A DNA stretch of 7,356 nt. Origin: Patescibacteria group bacterium (GTDB lineage Bacteria > Patescibacteriota > Minisyncoccia > Phycocordibacterales > XYD1-FULL-46-19). How positions within the stretch are numbered: the stretch's first letter is position 1; each line of letters begins with the position of its first letter. The notes below the pieces were generated by a model. That model saw nothing but the letters and a program-made list of their open reading frames with translations, was not told where the DNA came from and searched no databases. A program made the translations under genes and the position numbers. Where the stretch lies: assembly GCA_030917625.1 (NCBI GenBank), contig JAUPUJ010000030.1, positions 1-7,356 of the forward strand. The letters run 5' to 3'. Of the stretch, positions 7,346-7,356 are shown in pieces.

Positions 7346-7356
7346 ATGAAACTATA
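7346..7356 (+). CDS. Start of a truncated downstream gene
   Basis: Only ATG AAA CTA and two more bases are present, so the product (beginning M-K-L) cannot be identified. It is called because of the well-placed TATAAT at 7332-7337 and because folD has ended 49 nt earlier. GCGGAAC just before the ATG contains a GGA, but it is too close to act as a normal Shine-Dalgarno. Confidence 0.35.

Overview
The window looks like chromosome from a small-genome, AT-rich bacterium, most probably a member of the Candidate Phyla Radiation (Patescibacteria, Parcubacteria-like). Three things point that way: a single-pass membrane protein with the DCGG-type cysteine motif that is frequent in that group, a short and divergent FolD, and compact spacing with no recognisable Shine-Dalgarno sequences. 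This placement is inference. All closed reading frames end in TAA and need only the standard code.

Layout. Positions 1-850 are the 3' third of a 23S rRNA gene (domains V and VI; the 5' part lies outside the window). An AT-rich spacer without a tRNA follows, then a 5S rRNA gene at 971-1083 inside a long processing stem. About 30 bp after the 5S starts a two-gene plus-strand unit: a membrane-anchored DCGG-motif protein (1111-1884, possibly starting at 1120) and a SEDS peptidoglycan polymerase, RodA/FtsW type (1897-3036). A GT4 glycosyltransferase lies on the minus strand (3038-4180) and converges on rodA with a single base between the stop codons. A 90-bp divergent region then leads into a plus-strand unit: a polyprenyl-phosphate sugar-1-phosphate transferase (4271-5584), an NAD-dependent nucleotide-sugar 4-epimerase-like enzyme (5595-6494) and folD (6502-7296), with gaps of 10 and 7 nt. 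A promoter-like box and the first codons of another gene (7346 onward) close the window.

How the genes fit together. RodA builds cell-wall glycan strands. The sugar transferase, epimerase and GT4 enzyme look like part of a surface-polysaccharide pathway: nucleotide-sugar supply, loading of the first sugar-phosphate on the lipid carrier, then chain extension. No flippase, polymerase or ligase for that pathway is in the window. FolD is a one-carbon enzyme that appears to share the transcript without an obvious pathway link.

Most notable signals: (i) TATAAT-like boxes sit so close to start codons that transcripts would be leaderless or nearly so, and no start has a convincing Shine-Dalgarno; (ii) several 23S rRNA positions differ from E. 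coli, including an A at the 2057 equivalent, one extra base near 2611, a compensated P-loop stem and a rewritten L1-stalk hairpin; (iii) FolD lacks the usual PCTP segment and has an altered cofactor site. I found no clearly new defence or mobile system, CRISPR array or insertion sequence.
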